From contig JAYKKI010000091.1 in assembly GCA_039881145.1 (NCBI GenBank), forward strand, positions 1,550,001 to 1,614,000: a stretch of 64,000 nt of DNA, read 5' to 3'. The position numbers were made by a program, and so were the translations under genes. This stretch comes from Druceiella hillmani (taxonomy: Eukaryota > Arthropoda > Insecta > Lepidoptera > Hepialidae). The notes beneath the pieces were generated by a model. It did not search any database. It worked only from the letters and a program-made list of their open reading frames with translations, and was not told where the DNA came from. Below are positions 40,161 through 50,770 of the stretch, in pieces; the first letter of the stretch is position 1, and each line of letters starts with the position of its first letter.

Positions 40161-40639
40161 ACGAAAAAGCACAATCCTATGTATAAATTCGGTTCTTAGC
40201 ATTATATTTTCAATGTTGGCCAAATAAGTCCTAATTTTTTATTTAATACCTTTACAAGTTTCATAAAATAACACCGCAGCGCGCGGTTTGTAAACAATTC
40301 TCATGGAACGAAATGTTTGGTATTTTCAATTAATTAAAAATATTTGGTTCTTTTTAATCGTTCTTAGAGATGGAGATGCGCAAAAATAAAAAAAAAAGCA
40401 TTCTGTTTAATATCGTTTTAACTATTGGTCGCAAGTTCATACAATTTATATAAAAAAAGTTAAGAGATTTTGAAATATACAATTCTTAAAAAAGAAAGCG
40501 TGGAATCAATTTTAAAAATATATTTCATAAACAAATACCACATTCCTCTATATTTAGGATCATTTGGCGTATATATAAGCTTGTAAATATTGAGATTTAA
40601 TTGGAAAAAATTAAAAATCCAAAAAAAAAGCTAAAAATA

Positions 40640-40875
40640 ATCACATCAGCGTCCCGCCTCGTTTTGTTTGACTAATAGCTCTTCGGCTTTAAAGCTGATC
40701 TGAGACTAACAGACCCAAGCGCAGGACCTATACACGCTCCCATACATAATTAAGGGAGCAGCGGTGCTACACGCAGGCAAAGGGTTTACCATTTTCACCG
40801 GGAAATCCCATCAGTTATCGCCGCGCCCATTTACTAATTCACAAAGCTCCCCCCCCCCCGCGCTACGTATTTATA
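40640..40875. promoter_or_regulatory. Island with perfect kappa-B/Rel site
   Basis: GGGAAATCCC at 40800-40809 is a perfect palindromic Rel (Dorsal/Dif/Relish) consensus. The island also has TTTAAAGCTGATC, GGTTTACC and a C11 run (about 40850-40860). Such sites occur in innate-immune and dorsoventral enhancers. One site alone is weak evidence. Confidence 0.3.
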
Positions 40876-41876
40876 ATTTTGCCTACATGTGAAGTGCCGT
40901 CGTTAGAATTACTTACGCGGGTCTTGACGCGTTTTGTCTAATATTATTCAATTTGTATTCAATTGAACTAAGACTCCTGCGTTTATTGCCGGATAATGCA
41001 TCAATACGTTTTAAATGAGTCATAGAAATGTAGTATATGTGTAAGTTATTTTTTAAGTTCCACTTAAAGTGTCGTTTTGTCTATTTTGCCCAAAACTACG
41101 TCTGTTGGCATAAAAATCATGAAAGTCCCTTGCTCCCGTTTGAGACAAAGGACATAGCTAATGAAGTAACTGACTAAAGTTATTTGCCGTTAAATAAATG
41201 TATTAGCAATTAAATATTTCATAGACGTAAAAGTATCACGAATTCCTCCAAAATACTAAAAATTAAAGAATCATTGCTAATTTTTTTATAAATATATATG
41301 CCCATATATGATTCCAAATTTTTAATCTATTTTATTTAAACGAACTATTGCATATGTCATAAACCTTTTGGAATTTTATTCTTACCGACGATATAATTTG
41401 AAACATAATTGCAAAAATACAGGTATAGTGAGAACAAAAATATTTTTTTTATTATTTATTGAAAAATTTGAACCCAAAAATATACGAAAATAGAATATTT
41501 CCCCTCTCCCGTTACTTCCGAATCTACTATATCAAAAATTATGAAAATAACCAAGTTGGTAAAACTGCCTAGACGTTTACAAAACAACTATAGCTATTAT
41601 CCTAAATCTTATATCTTACCAAATATAGATCATGATTTTACACCTGTGAAGGATATAGTAGGCAATATATTTACGTTGTGAAAAATCAATATTTTTTAAA
41701 GAGTTTAGTAGAAATACTATGTAACCTTAAATATGTGCCTATATGTATAGAAAACCCGCGTACTGTGAGTTTAACTCGTACTAGACAATTTTACGTGTAG
41801 AAAATAAACAGCCATTTGTTGATAAGTGTAATGTTTCTTACGTTAATATTTTCAAATAATTTAAAAAAAAATTAAT
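40876..41876. other. AT-rich DNA, nothing recognised
   Basis: No gene or repeat supported. Confidence 0.5.
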
Positions 41877-43195
41877 ACTATGGAACTACGTGATGTAGTA
41901 TCATTTGTATTTTATTAAATTCTTAACCACAGCCTAGGTTTCGGTGTATGATATCTTTTGTGATGTATCTCTTTACCGGGCTGAAACAATTTGAAGTGAA
42001 CAGCAGTATCAATATTGTCTAACTATAGTATATCTAGAAGATATTCAGTAGGGGTGATGATATTGTACTGAGTTGTTCGTTTGGGGGGAAGTATGGACTT
42101 CCCCCTTTATAAAAATTTGAAAAAATCTATTTTTTTCCATAATCTGAAAATATAGTATGTTGAGCGTGTAATGACAGGAGGTAAAAAAATATTGAATATT
42201 TACGAAGTTATACGTAATATAATTGAGCGCGCCGGAGTGCGTACTGATAAGTAAGTAAAACTGGTCCTTATAGAGTAATATAAATTTAAACGCTATCATC
42301 TCGTAATTTTAAAAACTGCTCGTGTTGTAACTCAAAAAGTTATTGACGGATTTGTCTGAAATTTTGGGAGACTTTTCTCTACATTATTATTGGAAGGATA
42401 AAATTTCATGTATTTCGCGTAAAAAGTATTTTACTTTTTGGGGGTCAAAAATGTCGAAAAAATAGCCCAAAATTCTAATTTATCTTTAAAAGGCTTATTT
42501 TATATTGAATTTTATGTTTTTTTATTGTTATAGATTTATCCTTCAATTAATATGTTATAAAGAAGAAAACAATTTAATTTTTTTGTTTCCGATTAACAGT
42601 TGATGTGTTGTTTTAGAAAGGTTAAATAAAGTTATATTAAAAATTTAAAACAATCAAATTATTTTGGTACTTTCAAAAACATTTTTAAAATATGACTGAT
42701 TTTGAGGCGTTTACATGGACTTGCCCCCCCCCCCCCTAATATATTAACGTTAGTGTCTCCTATACCTCTGTTTATTTCTATTGTTTCTAGGGTGTTGACT
42801 TTATTTCCTTTTGTATTTATTTGTAATATATAGGGAGTATTGTTGATATGAGGTGATGGTTATTTTCAATAACATGTTTTGCACAATGAGATATGTTATG
42901 TCGCAAACTAGCTATGTGTGTTTATATCTGGTAGTAAAATCACTTCCTGTTTGACCTATATATACGCCATTACAGTCATTGCATTTAATTATACAAATAC
43001 CAATCTTTTTATATTTATCTATTTTTTCTTTCTTTTTAATAAGAATTTTACATAAGTTATTTAAAGTACTATAGGTACGTGTGGCATTATTTATATTTTT
43101 ATTATTAGTCAAGAGTTTTCCTAGTCTAATTGAAACATTACCTATGTATGGGATGGATTTATAATAATTTTTTTTTAGTTTTGTCTCTTTTTAAC
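41877..43195 (-). pseudogene. Penelope-like retroelement, GIY-YIG C-terminus and 3' end
   Basis: Minus strand, 5'-truncated. YKSIPYIGNVSIRLGKLL (about 43165-43112) and KKIGICIIKCNDCNGVYIGQ (about 43010-42950) are the region before and within the GIY-YIG endonuclease. The first motif reads GIC rather than GIY and the second YIG is intact, followed by FTTRYKHT. Then HCAKHVIENNHH and YITNTKGNKVNTLETIEI (about 42890-42770) end the protein. The reverse transcriptase part is missing. The 3' terminus (41950-41877) carries GAAACCTAGG and ends in ACTACATCACGTAGTTCC, shared with the fold-back at 21622. An insertion probably separates protein end and terminus. Confidence 0.8.
42078..42738. mobile_element. 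Possible G-run-ended insert within the Penelope-like relic
   Basis: The left end GGGGGGAAGTATGGACTT (from 42084) and the right end ACATGGACTTGCCCCCC (to about 42738) resemble imperfect inverted termini with G/C runs. The interior is AT-rich and non-coding and separates two parts of the Penelope-like element. No clear target duplication. A G-run-terminated non-autonomous transposon is one reading; divergent 3'-UTR sequence of the Penelope element is the other. Confidence 0.35.
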
Positions 43196-44456
43196 TCTAA
43201 CCCATTTCGAGAACTTATAAAATTAATTTAATTTCGGAAAACTTGCGCGGAATAAGCAAAATCTTCAACTATAATTCAGACCGAAATTATTATGGATATG
43301 GTTAAACATTCCGCTAGACCGATCTCAACACGGTGGTTCCTATAAAAAAACAATAGATCCTCCTTTTCATACATTCTTCGGCTGCAAAAGTCATACAAAC
43401 CCGTATTTATGTTTATTTAAATGACACGGCATAACAATACAGAAAACAAATAGCATTTCTTTGCAGGACCGGCTAGAGGGTACTCGTAAGGGTAATGGAA
43501 AGATATTAAACTTTTTGCAACCATTTCTGAAACACTGTCCTCGGTTATTGTTCACGGTTAACCGTTTGTTTAATATTTGACTTGTCTAATTTAATTTATG
43601 CTATCATTATGTCCCCGCCGATGATCTACGTGTTACATTGTACAGTGGGTACCGTAACTAAATGACTTGTCATTAATACAATGAAGATGACCGCATTAAG
43701 GACAATGAGTGCAAGGACTCGGGAAGTATCCCACAGATCCAGTTGTTCCAACGGTCACATAATATGATGATGAGTAATTAATCATATTAATACGGCGACT
43801 TTTTTTAACTTTATTATACATCAAACTTTTGTGATGGACCCTTTTATTTAGTACAGAAGGTCCTTACGAAAATTCTGTAGCTCAGACTGGTGTCGCAACG
43901 AACATAAATAATAATGTTCTGCTATACTGCGCTATATACGATAAGTTTGTAATATAATTTAGCTGTGTACAAATATGATTATTAGATATGCACTCACTTG
44001 CTTCTACTAGGCTAATCAAGTTTTATTATTTGATACCTACACGATTCCGTGGCCGAACTTATGCAGAAACAAACGTAGCCTAAATTCCGCACCACACACA
44101 CAAACATAAATACGCATGCAAGCATGCACGCACGCACGCACGCATGTATAAATAATTAGGACCGAGCGAAACAGATAATAATCGGAAGACGAGAGGTCGG
44201 GAGAGGAGGGTAGTTGAGGTAGCGCTTAGGTACATAGCGGGAGGCTCTTTGGGTCGTAAGTCACTTTTGCTATCTGGGGTCGACCATTACCTTGTAAAAA
44301 TACACTTTGCTATTGTTTGTATGAAATTTGGCGGCGACTTATGCTCAGTTCTTGACAGTAAATATTGACGAAAACTCTACTTTTACTTGATAATTCCTTT
44401 CAAACACTTAAAAACCTTTGACCTTTGGTTCCTGTCCACTCGCTTACATCAAAAAT
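43196..44456. other. No gene recognised; (CGCA)n microsatellite
   Basis: CACACACACAAACATAAATACGCATGCAAGCATG and a CGCA run lie at about 44093-44145. A purine-rich, GC-raised block follows at 44160-44260. No open frame with a known domain. Confidence 0.5.
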
Positions 44457-44493
44457 TAACATATCGTCGGCCTAAAATGTTAACCTGCTAAGT
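44457..44493 (+). repeat. Left 37-bp TIR
   Basis: Begins TAACATATCGTCGG; identical in inverse to 48264-48300. It contains an internal GTTAAC palindrome (44479-44484), a possible transposase-binding core. Confidence 0.95.
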
Positions 44494-44659
44494 TTAAAAT
44501 TACTTTTTTGTGCTATTCGTAAATTCATACAATTTTACACCTTATAGTTAAGACGTAAAGAACCATAATCATTTTTAAGGTGCTAAAAATGAAGTCACGT
44601 AAACCTGCTTAATACCAACTGTCAAATTTCTAAGGATAATTCCTTCCAAGATTCCCCAT

Positions 44660-44782
44660 TCAGCGGCCATTTTGTTTGGAGAACGGCATTAGATTAACGT
44701 GTTACAATTTCGCGCTAGTTTATTTTAATTTTACGGTGAGAATTCGTAAAGTTTTGTGGTGTCATAGCATTATTCATGAAAG
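44660..44782 (+). other. Putative 5' untranslated exon of the transposase gene
   Basis: Ends in ATGAAAG|GTAAGT, a consensus splice donor (GT at 44783-44784). The matching acceptor TTTTTATTACAG|AATG ends at 45097, giving a 315-bp intron. Reading from the ATG in this exon across the junction soon meets a stop, so the exon is probably untranslated. The start of transcription is not defined. Confidence 0.5.
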
Positions 44783-45098
44783 GTAAGTTTTATTTTACTG
44801 CTAGAGTAAGTATTTAATAATGCATTCATGTTTTAATACGTAATTTGATCCCTAACCTATAATGTATGGACTTGACAGGTTTACGTATTAAAAGATTTTT
44901 GCTTCTTAAGGAGTTAGCTAATTATCAGTTGTCATTTCTAGAATATAATTAACAACAAATTAATCCGACTGCTTAATTAATAAATTAACTAATTAATAAA
45001 ATTTAATTTTTTAAAGCCTTTTTTTATTTGTTGGGTACTTAGGCTTAATGCAACGCCGTTAAACATTATGGTTTATTTATTAATATTTTTATTACAGA

Positions 45099-45170
45099 AT
45101 GTATCGGGGTAAGAAATTGGTTGGTCTTGTTACCGACTTACAAAAAATACAAGAAGACGAGCCGAAATAA
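45099..45170 (+). other. Short ATG-initiated frame upstream, offset -1 from the main frame
   Basis: The ATG lies one base after the acceptor AG and opens 23 codons (MYRGKKLVGLVTDLQK then a few more) before TAA at 45168. The main frame is open from 45113, so the two overlap by 58 bp in phases differing by -1. An A6 run (45142-45147) lies in the overlap. Either this copy has lost one base, or the junction needs a -1 slip. The peptide looks like a natural N-terminus and the main frame has no nearby ATG. Confidence 0.5.
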
Positions 45171-45331
45171 GTAAATCCTTTGAGACTGAACAGAATAATA
45201 ATTATCAGATTTTAGAAAATGTTCAGTTTGAATTTATTCATGAATTAAATAATTCTGGAGTCGAAAACTTAAACAATGAAAACTATGAAACAGATTGCAA
45301 TTTTACTTTACAGACAAGTGATACAACTGGT

Positions 45332-47548
45332 TTGATTTTAGAAAATACTGTGAGTTCAGATTACCTCGACAGTCTCAACGTTTTTCCTAGTAAAATTTCG
45401 GAAGATGTTTTTAGTACAGAAAATAGATCGACACAGAAACTCGAGATTGATGGTACCGATATTCTCCACAGCCAAGTTTCTGTTAACGAGTCTAGTGCTG
45501 CAGCAAGTATATCTCAATTGGAAAGCCATTTTGATAGCAGTATTCTTCCTGTCGAAGTTTCAGCCGATGAACCTTGTCTAAAGAACAGGTCAGATATGGC
45601 AACCCATTCTGATGTAACCAATATTCTCCCTAGCCAAGTGCCTACAGAGAGTATAATGATAAACAATTCTACCGATGAAACTTGCGCGATAACCAGATCA
45701 ATATTGGCAATCAATCCTGATCCTCATATCTCAGATGAAAGTGATATTGGCAGAAATTTGGTAGATTATTCTGATACTGATTCAGCATCTAGTGTTCAAA
45801 TAACAAAATCGAAAAAGCGTAAGAAGCGATTCCAAGTAGATAAGACTGAATGGTTTGCTGAGCAAAATAGAAAAAGAAGAGAGAGAGGTGAAAAATACTT
45901 AGGTCGGGAGAAAAAAGATGGTTCTTGGAATTATACGAAGCCAAAAGAAGAACGAGCAATGAAATCAAGGTGTTCCTGCAAGATATCAAAATATAGTACA
46001 TTGAAATGTGAAACTATTGATGAAAGTACCAGAAAGCAACTTTTCGCTAGATTTTGGAATCTTACTTGGGGAGAAAAAAAAACGCTAGTCAATGATTGGA
46101 TAACTACAAAGCTAGCAGCAAGACCTCGTAATCGGAAAAATACTGACTCGACAAAAAGTGCAAATTCGTTTGTGTATCACCTCAAATTAAATGAAGAAAG
46201 TGTAAAAGTATGCCGTAAAATGTTTTTAAATACTTTGGGGATAGGGAGATGGACAATACTTCATTGGAAAACTTTAGCAAATAATCCTTCTAGAACTCCC
46301 AATACTTACAGAGACAAGACAAAGCAGAAACCGAACACCGAAGAAAAGAAAGCATTGTTGGAATTTTTGGAGTCCCTCCCTGTAATGGAATCCCATTATT
46401 GTAGGTCAAAATCTCAAAAATTGTATCTCTTACCAGAATGGAAATCTAAAGAAGCTATTTACAATTTTTATGTTAATGATTGGTGCAAACAGCGAAATTC
46501 GAAGTCTTTATCAATTTGCACATTTTCAAACTTGTTTGAAGAAAAGAGATACGCATTGTTTATGCCCAAGAAAGATGAGTGCGAAAAATGTGCCTGCCAT
46601 AAAGTAGGAACAGTTTCAGACGCAGAACATCGGCAACATATAGAAAGAAAAGAACACGCTAGAGAAGAAAAAGAACGGGACAAAAATAGTAAAAAATATA
46701 TATTTACAGTGGATTTACAGGCAGTGCTTATGGCACCAAAATCAAACGTGAGCACTTTATACTATAAGACGAAACTTCAAGTTCACAATCTGTGTTTCTT
46801 GAATATTAAAAATAAGGACGGATTCTGCTTCATATGGAATGAGGTAGAAGGTGGTTTGAATGCTGAGGAATTTGCTTCCATTTGGGTAGATTTTTTGGAA
46901 AATACAGTAATACCAGTGATTAATACCGACGAAAACAATGACAGTAAAACTATAATTATATACAGTGATGGTTGTACGTATCAAAATAGAAATTGTGTAC
47001 TATCCAATGCATTGTTAAATGTTGTTTTGAGGCATAAAGATATTACTATAGAACAAAAATTTTTGGAGGTTGGGCATACTCGAATGGAAGCAGACTCCAT
47101 GCATTCCACAATAGAGTGTTATGTAAAAGATAGGGTAGTGAATGTACCTGCCGAATACATATCCATCGCAAGACATGCGCGCAGATGTCCGGCGCCATAC
47201 GAAGTAAAGTATCTAAATCATTGCTACTTTAAAAAATTTGATAAGGTTCAGTTCTATAAGAGCATTCGTCCCGGAAGATCTAAAGAGGATCCTAAGGTTA
47301 CAGATATTAGGGCATTACGCTATGAACCAAGTGGACAAGTATCATATAAAATTTCCTTTAAGGATGAATGGACCTCTTTACCTCAAAGAAAATCTTCACA
47401 GGTTAAATCTTGTACAACTGATGAGTTAACTCAACTGCATGAAACAAGGCGAAAAATAACTGCACGCAAATATGAAGACTTGCAACAGATTAAAAGGACA
47501 TTACCTTCAGACTACCACAAATTTTTTGATGATTTACCTCGCGAGTAG
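45332..47548 (+). CDS. Transposase-like protein, D-D-E type, of the 3.84-kb element
   Basis: Predicted nuclear transposase of the surrounding TIR element. Residues 1-158 are acidic and Ser/Thr-rich with three diverged ILxSQV-type repeats. Residues 160-187 (KKRKKR … RKRRERG) look like a nuclear localisation/DNA-binding segment. C214/C216/C226 and C417-x2-C420-x-C422H with H433, H436 and H442 may bind zinc. The RNase H-like core has FTVDLQ (D461), IIIYSDGCTYQNRN (D546) and EVGHTRMEADSMHSTIE (E586, D588, H591, E595). I recall the same motif order in a large set of uncharacterised arthropod and cnidarian proteins (DUF7869-like). The frame opens with TTG at 45332 and continues open upstream to 45113. 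The first in-frame ATG is at 45596 (residue 89, G at -3), so the true start is either there or via the MYRGKK frame at 45099. No internal stops; likely intact or nearly so. Confidence 0.85.
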   Translation: MILENTVSSDYLDSLNVFPSKISEDVFSTENRSTQKLEIDGTDILHSQVSVNESSAAASISQLESHFDSSILPVEVSADEPCLKNRSDMATHSDVTNILPSQVPTESIMINNSTDETCAITRSILAINPDPHISDESDIGRNLVDYSDTDSASSVQITKSKKRKKRFQVDKTEWFAEQNRKRRERGEKYLGREKKDGSWNYTKPKEERAMKSRCSCKISKYSTLKCETIDESTRKQLFARFWNLTWGEKKTLVNDWITTKLAARPRNRKNTDSTKSANSFVYHLKLNEESVKVCRKMFLNTLGIGRWTILHWKTLANNPSRTPNTYRDKTKQKPNTEEKKALLEFLESLPVMESHYCRSKSQKLYLLPEWKSKEAIYNFYVNDWCKQRNSKSLSICTFSNLFEEKRYALFMPKKDECEKCACHKVGTVSDAEHRQHIERKEHAREEKERDKNSKKYIFTVDLQAVLMAPKSNVSTLYYKTKLQVHNLCFLNIKNKDGFCFIWNEVEGGLNAEEFASIWVDFLENTVIPVINTDENNDSKTIIIYSDGCTYQNRNCVLSNALLNVVLRHKDITIEQKFLEVGHTRMEADSMHSTIECYVKDRVVNVPAEYISIARHARRCPAPYEVKYLNHCYFKKFDKVQFYKSIRPGRSKEDPKVTDIRALRYEPSGQVSYKISFKDEWTSLPQRKSSQVKSCTTDELTQLHETRRKITARKYEDLQQIKRTLPSDYHKFFDDLPRE

Positions 47549-47552
47549 CGTC

Positions 47553-47595
47553 ATCTTAAATGATTTTAAGCAAATGGCTTAAAATCATTTAAGAT
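47553..47595 (+). repeat. 18-bp perfect hairpin just after the transposase stop
   Basis: ATCTTAAATGATTTTAAG and CTTAAAATCATTTAAGAT pair perfectly around the 7-nt loop CAAATGG, starting four bases after TAG (47546-47548). In the mRNA it would be a stable 3'-UTR stem-loop. It could affect 3'-end formation, stability or translation, or be a chance palindromic duplication. The perfect arms inside an otherwise functional-looking element are notable. Confidence 0.9.
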
Positions 47596-48263
47596 ACAAG
47601 ATGTTAAAATTACTTTCAATTACCTATTTTATGTTCTTGTTGATTATTCTGTTTTCTAAAGCTAACATAAGAATGCAATTGTGCAGTTAGGTATCCATAA
47701 TTTTATAGAATTTATCTAGTGCCTTTGTCATTTTGTGATAAATAGATAATAAAAGATCTCTTAGCATTGTGATAACTTGATTGATTTTGTTCAGTTTATT
47801 ATTTTAGGGAATGGTAAATTAAAAAATTAAAAAAAAAGAAATAAAGTGCCTTGGTTGATTGTATGTTAATTCATAGTACAATAATACTATGATTTGATAT
47901 TTTTGTCTGATGAATACCTACTAGAAATGTTAAAGTAAGAAATTATAATTTAGAATACATAAAATAAAAAGAGTTATAAGCACGTTCTACTTTGTTTTAT
48001 TTAAACTAAACTAATTTAAAACATTAAAAGTGGCAAATACCTAAACTGCTTAGTCCTAAACTCATACTGAGCTATAAAAAGAAAAACAGACAAATCCATG
48101 AAAGTACATATTACTCTAAAACTAAAGCATATTTTTCACTTTGTATACATTCAAAAAATCAAATAAATTTATTTTCATCTACCTTATAAAAAAAATAAAC
48201 AAAAATGATAATTTCTCAAAATTATTAAGTTTTTTTATCGTCCTGTAAAGTTTGATAAAATGG
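47596..48263 (+). other. 3' untranslated/subterminal region of the transposon
   Basis: AT-rich, with several AATAAA-like strings (for example about 47748 and 47963) as possible polyadenylation signals. No second gene. Confidence 0.5.
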
Positions 48264-48300
48264 ACTTAGCAGGTTAACATTTTAGGCCGACGATATGTTA
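48264..48300 (-). repeat. Right 37-bp TIR
   Basis: ACTTAGCAGGTTAACATTTT … GATATGTTA; exact inverse of 44457-44493. Confidence 0.95.
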
Positions 48301-48456
48301 GTCACCCTTATCTCCTGTGGTAAGATATTTTAGCTGAAATTTTAAATTTGGAAATTCAAAATTTGAACGCACATATCGGCTCAATGTTAAGTTGAAGCAA
48401 TGTTAGAAAATTTCCACTTCCAAGTTATCAAAAATAGAAAATCGAGCACTGAACTC

Positions 48457-48461
<5 letters not shown>

Positions 48462-48532
<71 letters not shown>
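48462..48532. repeat. (TA)n microsatellite
   Basis: About 70 bp of TA with one ATGTATA interruption; gives a spurious Ile-Tyr open frame. Confidence 0.95.
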
Positions 48533-50539
48533 CATTTGCATATAAAGCACGCTATTTTAATAATCATGAATAATCTCTTACATTACAAATGGTTTATTAT
48601 CGAGGATAGAATGATTAGAAAGAAAGCTAGGGCAAATATAATTCATTGTAAACTAAAGATTCAACTTCGATTTATGTTACCGTGTAATGTCTTCCCGACT
48701 CTAAGACTAAGGTGCCTGGTGATTGAAAGCGATAAACCCATGACTCAGCAAGACATGATATATGTAAAACTCAACGCTGTCTAGTCCCATTACAACCACA
48801 ATAGTACGCTATCGACCTCACACATAGGTGCCAAGGGTCGTCATTATTTACATGCCGTATTCTCATGCGGGATTCATTTCACTACCTCTCCGTGCGTCGG
48901 AAACATTTTCATGATCCACGACTGAGTAAACAACTGGCGTCGAACAAAGGTTTGAATGGAGCCTGACCTTACAATAGGCCCACCACGCTTATCACAATGT
49001 TTGAATCGAAATACTTTTTTATTCATCTCCTTGTTGTATTGGCATAATGGGTTTTGTCGTCGTCATGCGTAATAATAGGGCTAAGTACAGGTGTAATACG
49101 GGTAGGCGTCTCGTATTAGACTATTGTGAAAAAATATGGAGTTCTCATTTTATTCCTATGTCTTTAAATTCCCAAATTAGTAACGAGATCATAGATAAAT
49201 AAGATGCATCGTGATGCAAGATGATTATTGAACATTTACAGAATTTGAGAGGATGACCACAATATTTTAAAGTGAAAAGCTAAATAGGAGTTTTAAGAAA
49301 AGAAAAGTAAAAATTAAAATTAGAACATATTTTCCATTACAAAGAGAAATCAATTTATTTACCAAACTCCGTTCCATCATAAAATAGTAACAAGTTTGAT
49401 TAATAAAAATGTAATATTACTACTACTCACTCGACTTCATTTACTCACGACGTACCAAATAAGTCCATTGATCCAAAAATGGAAAGTATGAATCCAGTGA
49501 ATTTTTTTTTAAAACATATCCATTAGATCTGTCTCTCACAACACAACACTAAGCGTATATTAATGCCAGATATACCAACACTTAATGTTCTTGGCCCGCT
49601 GATTGGTAAATCTCCAGGAAATTTGAAGAATTATATACAATATAATAAATATATCTCAAAGATTTTCATAATTAACCTTTTCAAAGTCTACGTTTAGCAA
49701 ATATCCTAGTTACCTTGGTTTGCATATGAATATCTTTGCTATCGAGGATAAATTTAAAGTTTTTAGAACGGGCGTAATTTTTGAAAGTACGACCACCGCT
49801 CTCAACAGATCTACCAAAAGTATACATTCAATAATTTAATAATATACCGTTTTTCCAAAAGTAGGTTGGAAGGTATTTCGCGTAGTAAACTTAAATTAAA
49901 TTCTGTATTTCTGTTCCTTATACCAATACTACCTGACACGAAACAATTCTTACCCTTGCTACTAAACTACTTATTTTAAAATATGTTCGCTTAATCGTTG
50001 TCGATCTACGATTTCAAAAAATATTTACTATATTTCAATATTTTATTATCCTACTTTCTTCGTAGTCGAATTGATATGTGATATATTAATTAGTATCATT
50101 AAAACTTTTATATTTTTAATTGTTTTCCAATAGACTATTTTTAAATTTTCACATGTTTTGTATTTTTTTTTTAAAAGTATTAATCATGTGACTAAATTTT
50201 TCAATACACAAATAAGTATACATACAAAGTATAAAAATTCTTAATATAAGTCGGTCGCATATTTCATACAGAATACCGAAGCAAAAGCGAATGAAGACGA
50301 ATTAACAATTCATATCGTAGACACGCAACTAAATATTAAAATGGAAATACAGAGGTTGCCGATTCGACTCTCGTAATTTAGTGTCATCTGAGTATTCGTT
50401 ATTACCGTAGCGTAGAGACACGTAGCTAGCCCACCCTTATGGACATGGGAAGTTTTTAAATTGAGCTTTCTGATGCCCTTTTAGTTTTTGAGTATTGATG
50501 TTTAATTATATTATTTTAAGAGCAACTAGTTTTAACATA
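48533..50539. other. AT-rich DNA; mild GC-rich block at 48790-49110
   Basis: The block holds GTCATTATTTACATGCCG and GAACAAAGGTTTGAA (Sox/TCF-like AACAAAG). A B-box-like GATTCGACTCTCG (50361-50373) followed by GCTAGCCCACCC (about 50427) suggests a decayed SINE. No gene recognised. Confidence 0.4.
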
Positions 50540-50770
50540 AAATTACCTACCTCACTCACGGCTTCGCTCGCACAGATTTTTCATTAAGTGATAGACTTGT
50601 TTTACAGTAATAAAGTTTGCTTCTCAAGAGTACCAGTGACTCGTATAAAAATAGGTATGATTTAATGGGAAAATTTAAAATTTAAATTTACACACCTAGC
50701 ATTATTCCAATGAAAGTCCCATTTAAATCGTTTCAGTAGTTTTTGTGTAACTAACTGGAAAAAATGATAT
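50540..50770. mobile_element. Decayed retroelement 3' region
   Basis: CACGGCTTCGCTCGCAC and, later, AGTCCCATTTAAATCGTTTC then AGTAGTTTTTGTGTAACTAA follow the order of a very common insect interspersed repeat (… AATCGGTTCAGTAGTTTTTG CGTGAAAG …) found at ends of LINE or Helitron families. It is an old copy without coding sequence. A (GTAT)n run at 50919-50938 lies downstream. Confidence 0.5.

Larger units (their letters stand above)
44457..48300 (+). mobile_element. Complete 3.84-kb DNA transposon with perfect 37-bp TIRs
   Basis: TAACATATCGTCGGCCTAAA … CTAAGT at 44457-44493 and its exact reverse complement at 48264-48300 are 37 of 37 identical. The left flank reads AAAAATTAA|CATATCG and the right CGATATG|TTAGTCAC. 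The target duplication is therefore TA if the TIR starts ACATATCG, or TTAA/TTAG with one difference if it starts CATATCG. The single large frame 45332-47548, with a 5' exon and intron upstream and A-rich 3' sequence downstream, fills the interior. Identical ends and a 738-codon open frame indicate a young, possibly active insertion. Superfamily unassigned by me; a TTAA duplication would suit Sola3-, Kolobok- or piggyBac-like insertion, but the protein is not piggyBac-like. Confidence 0.93.

Noticed and set aside
44783..45097. Coding continuation from the ATG in the 5' exon of the 3.84-kb element
   Set aside because: Reading across the splice junction meets a stop after a few dozen codons; the exon is better treated as untranslated.
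45514..47429. Minus-strand and alternative-frame ORFs inside the transposase gene (45514-45714, 45789-46001, 46468-46755, 46757-46984, 47238-47429)
   Set aside because: Shadows of the 738-codon frame; no domains.
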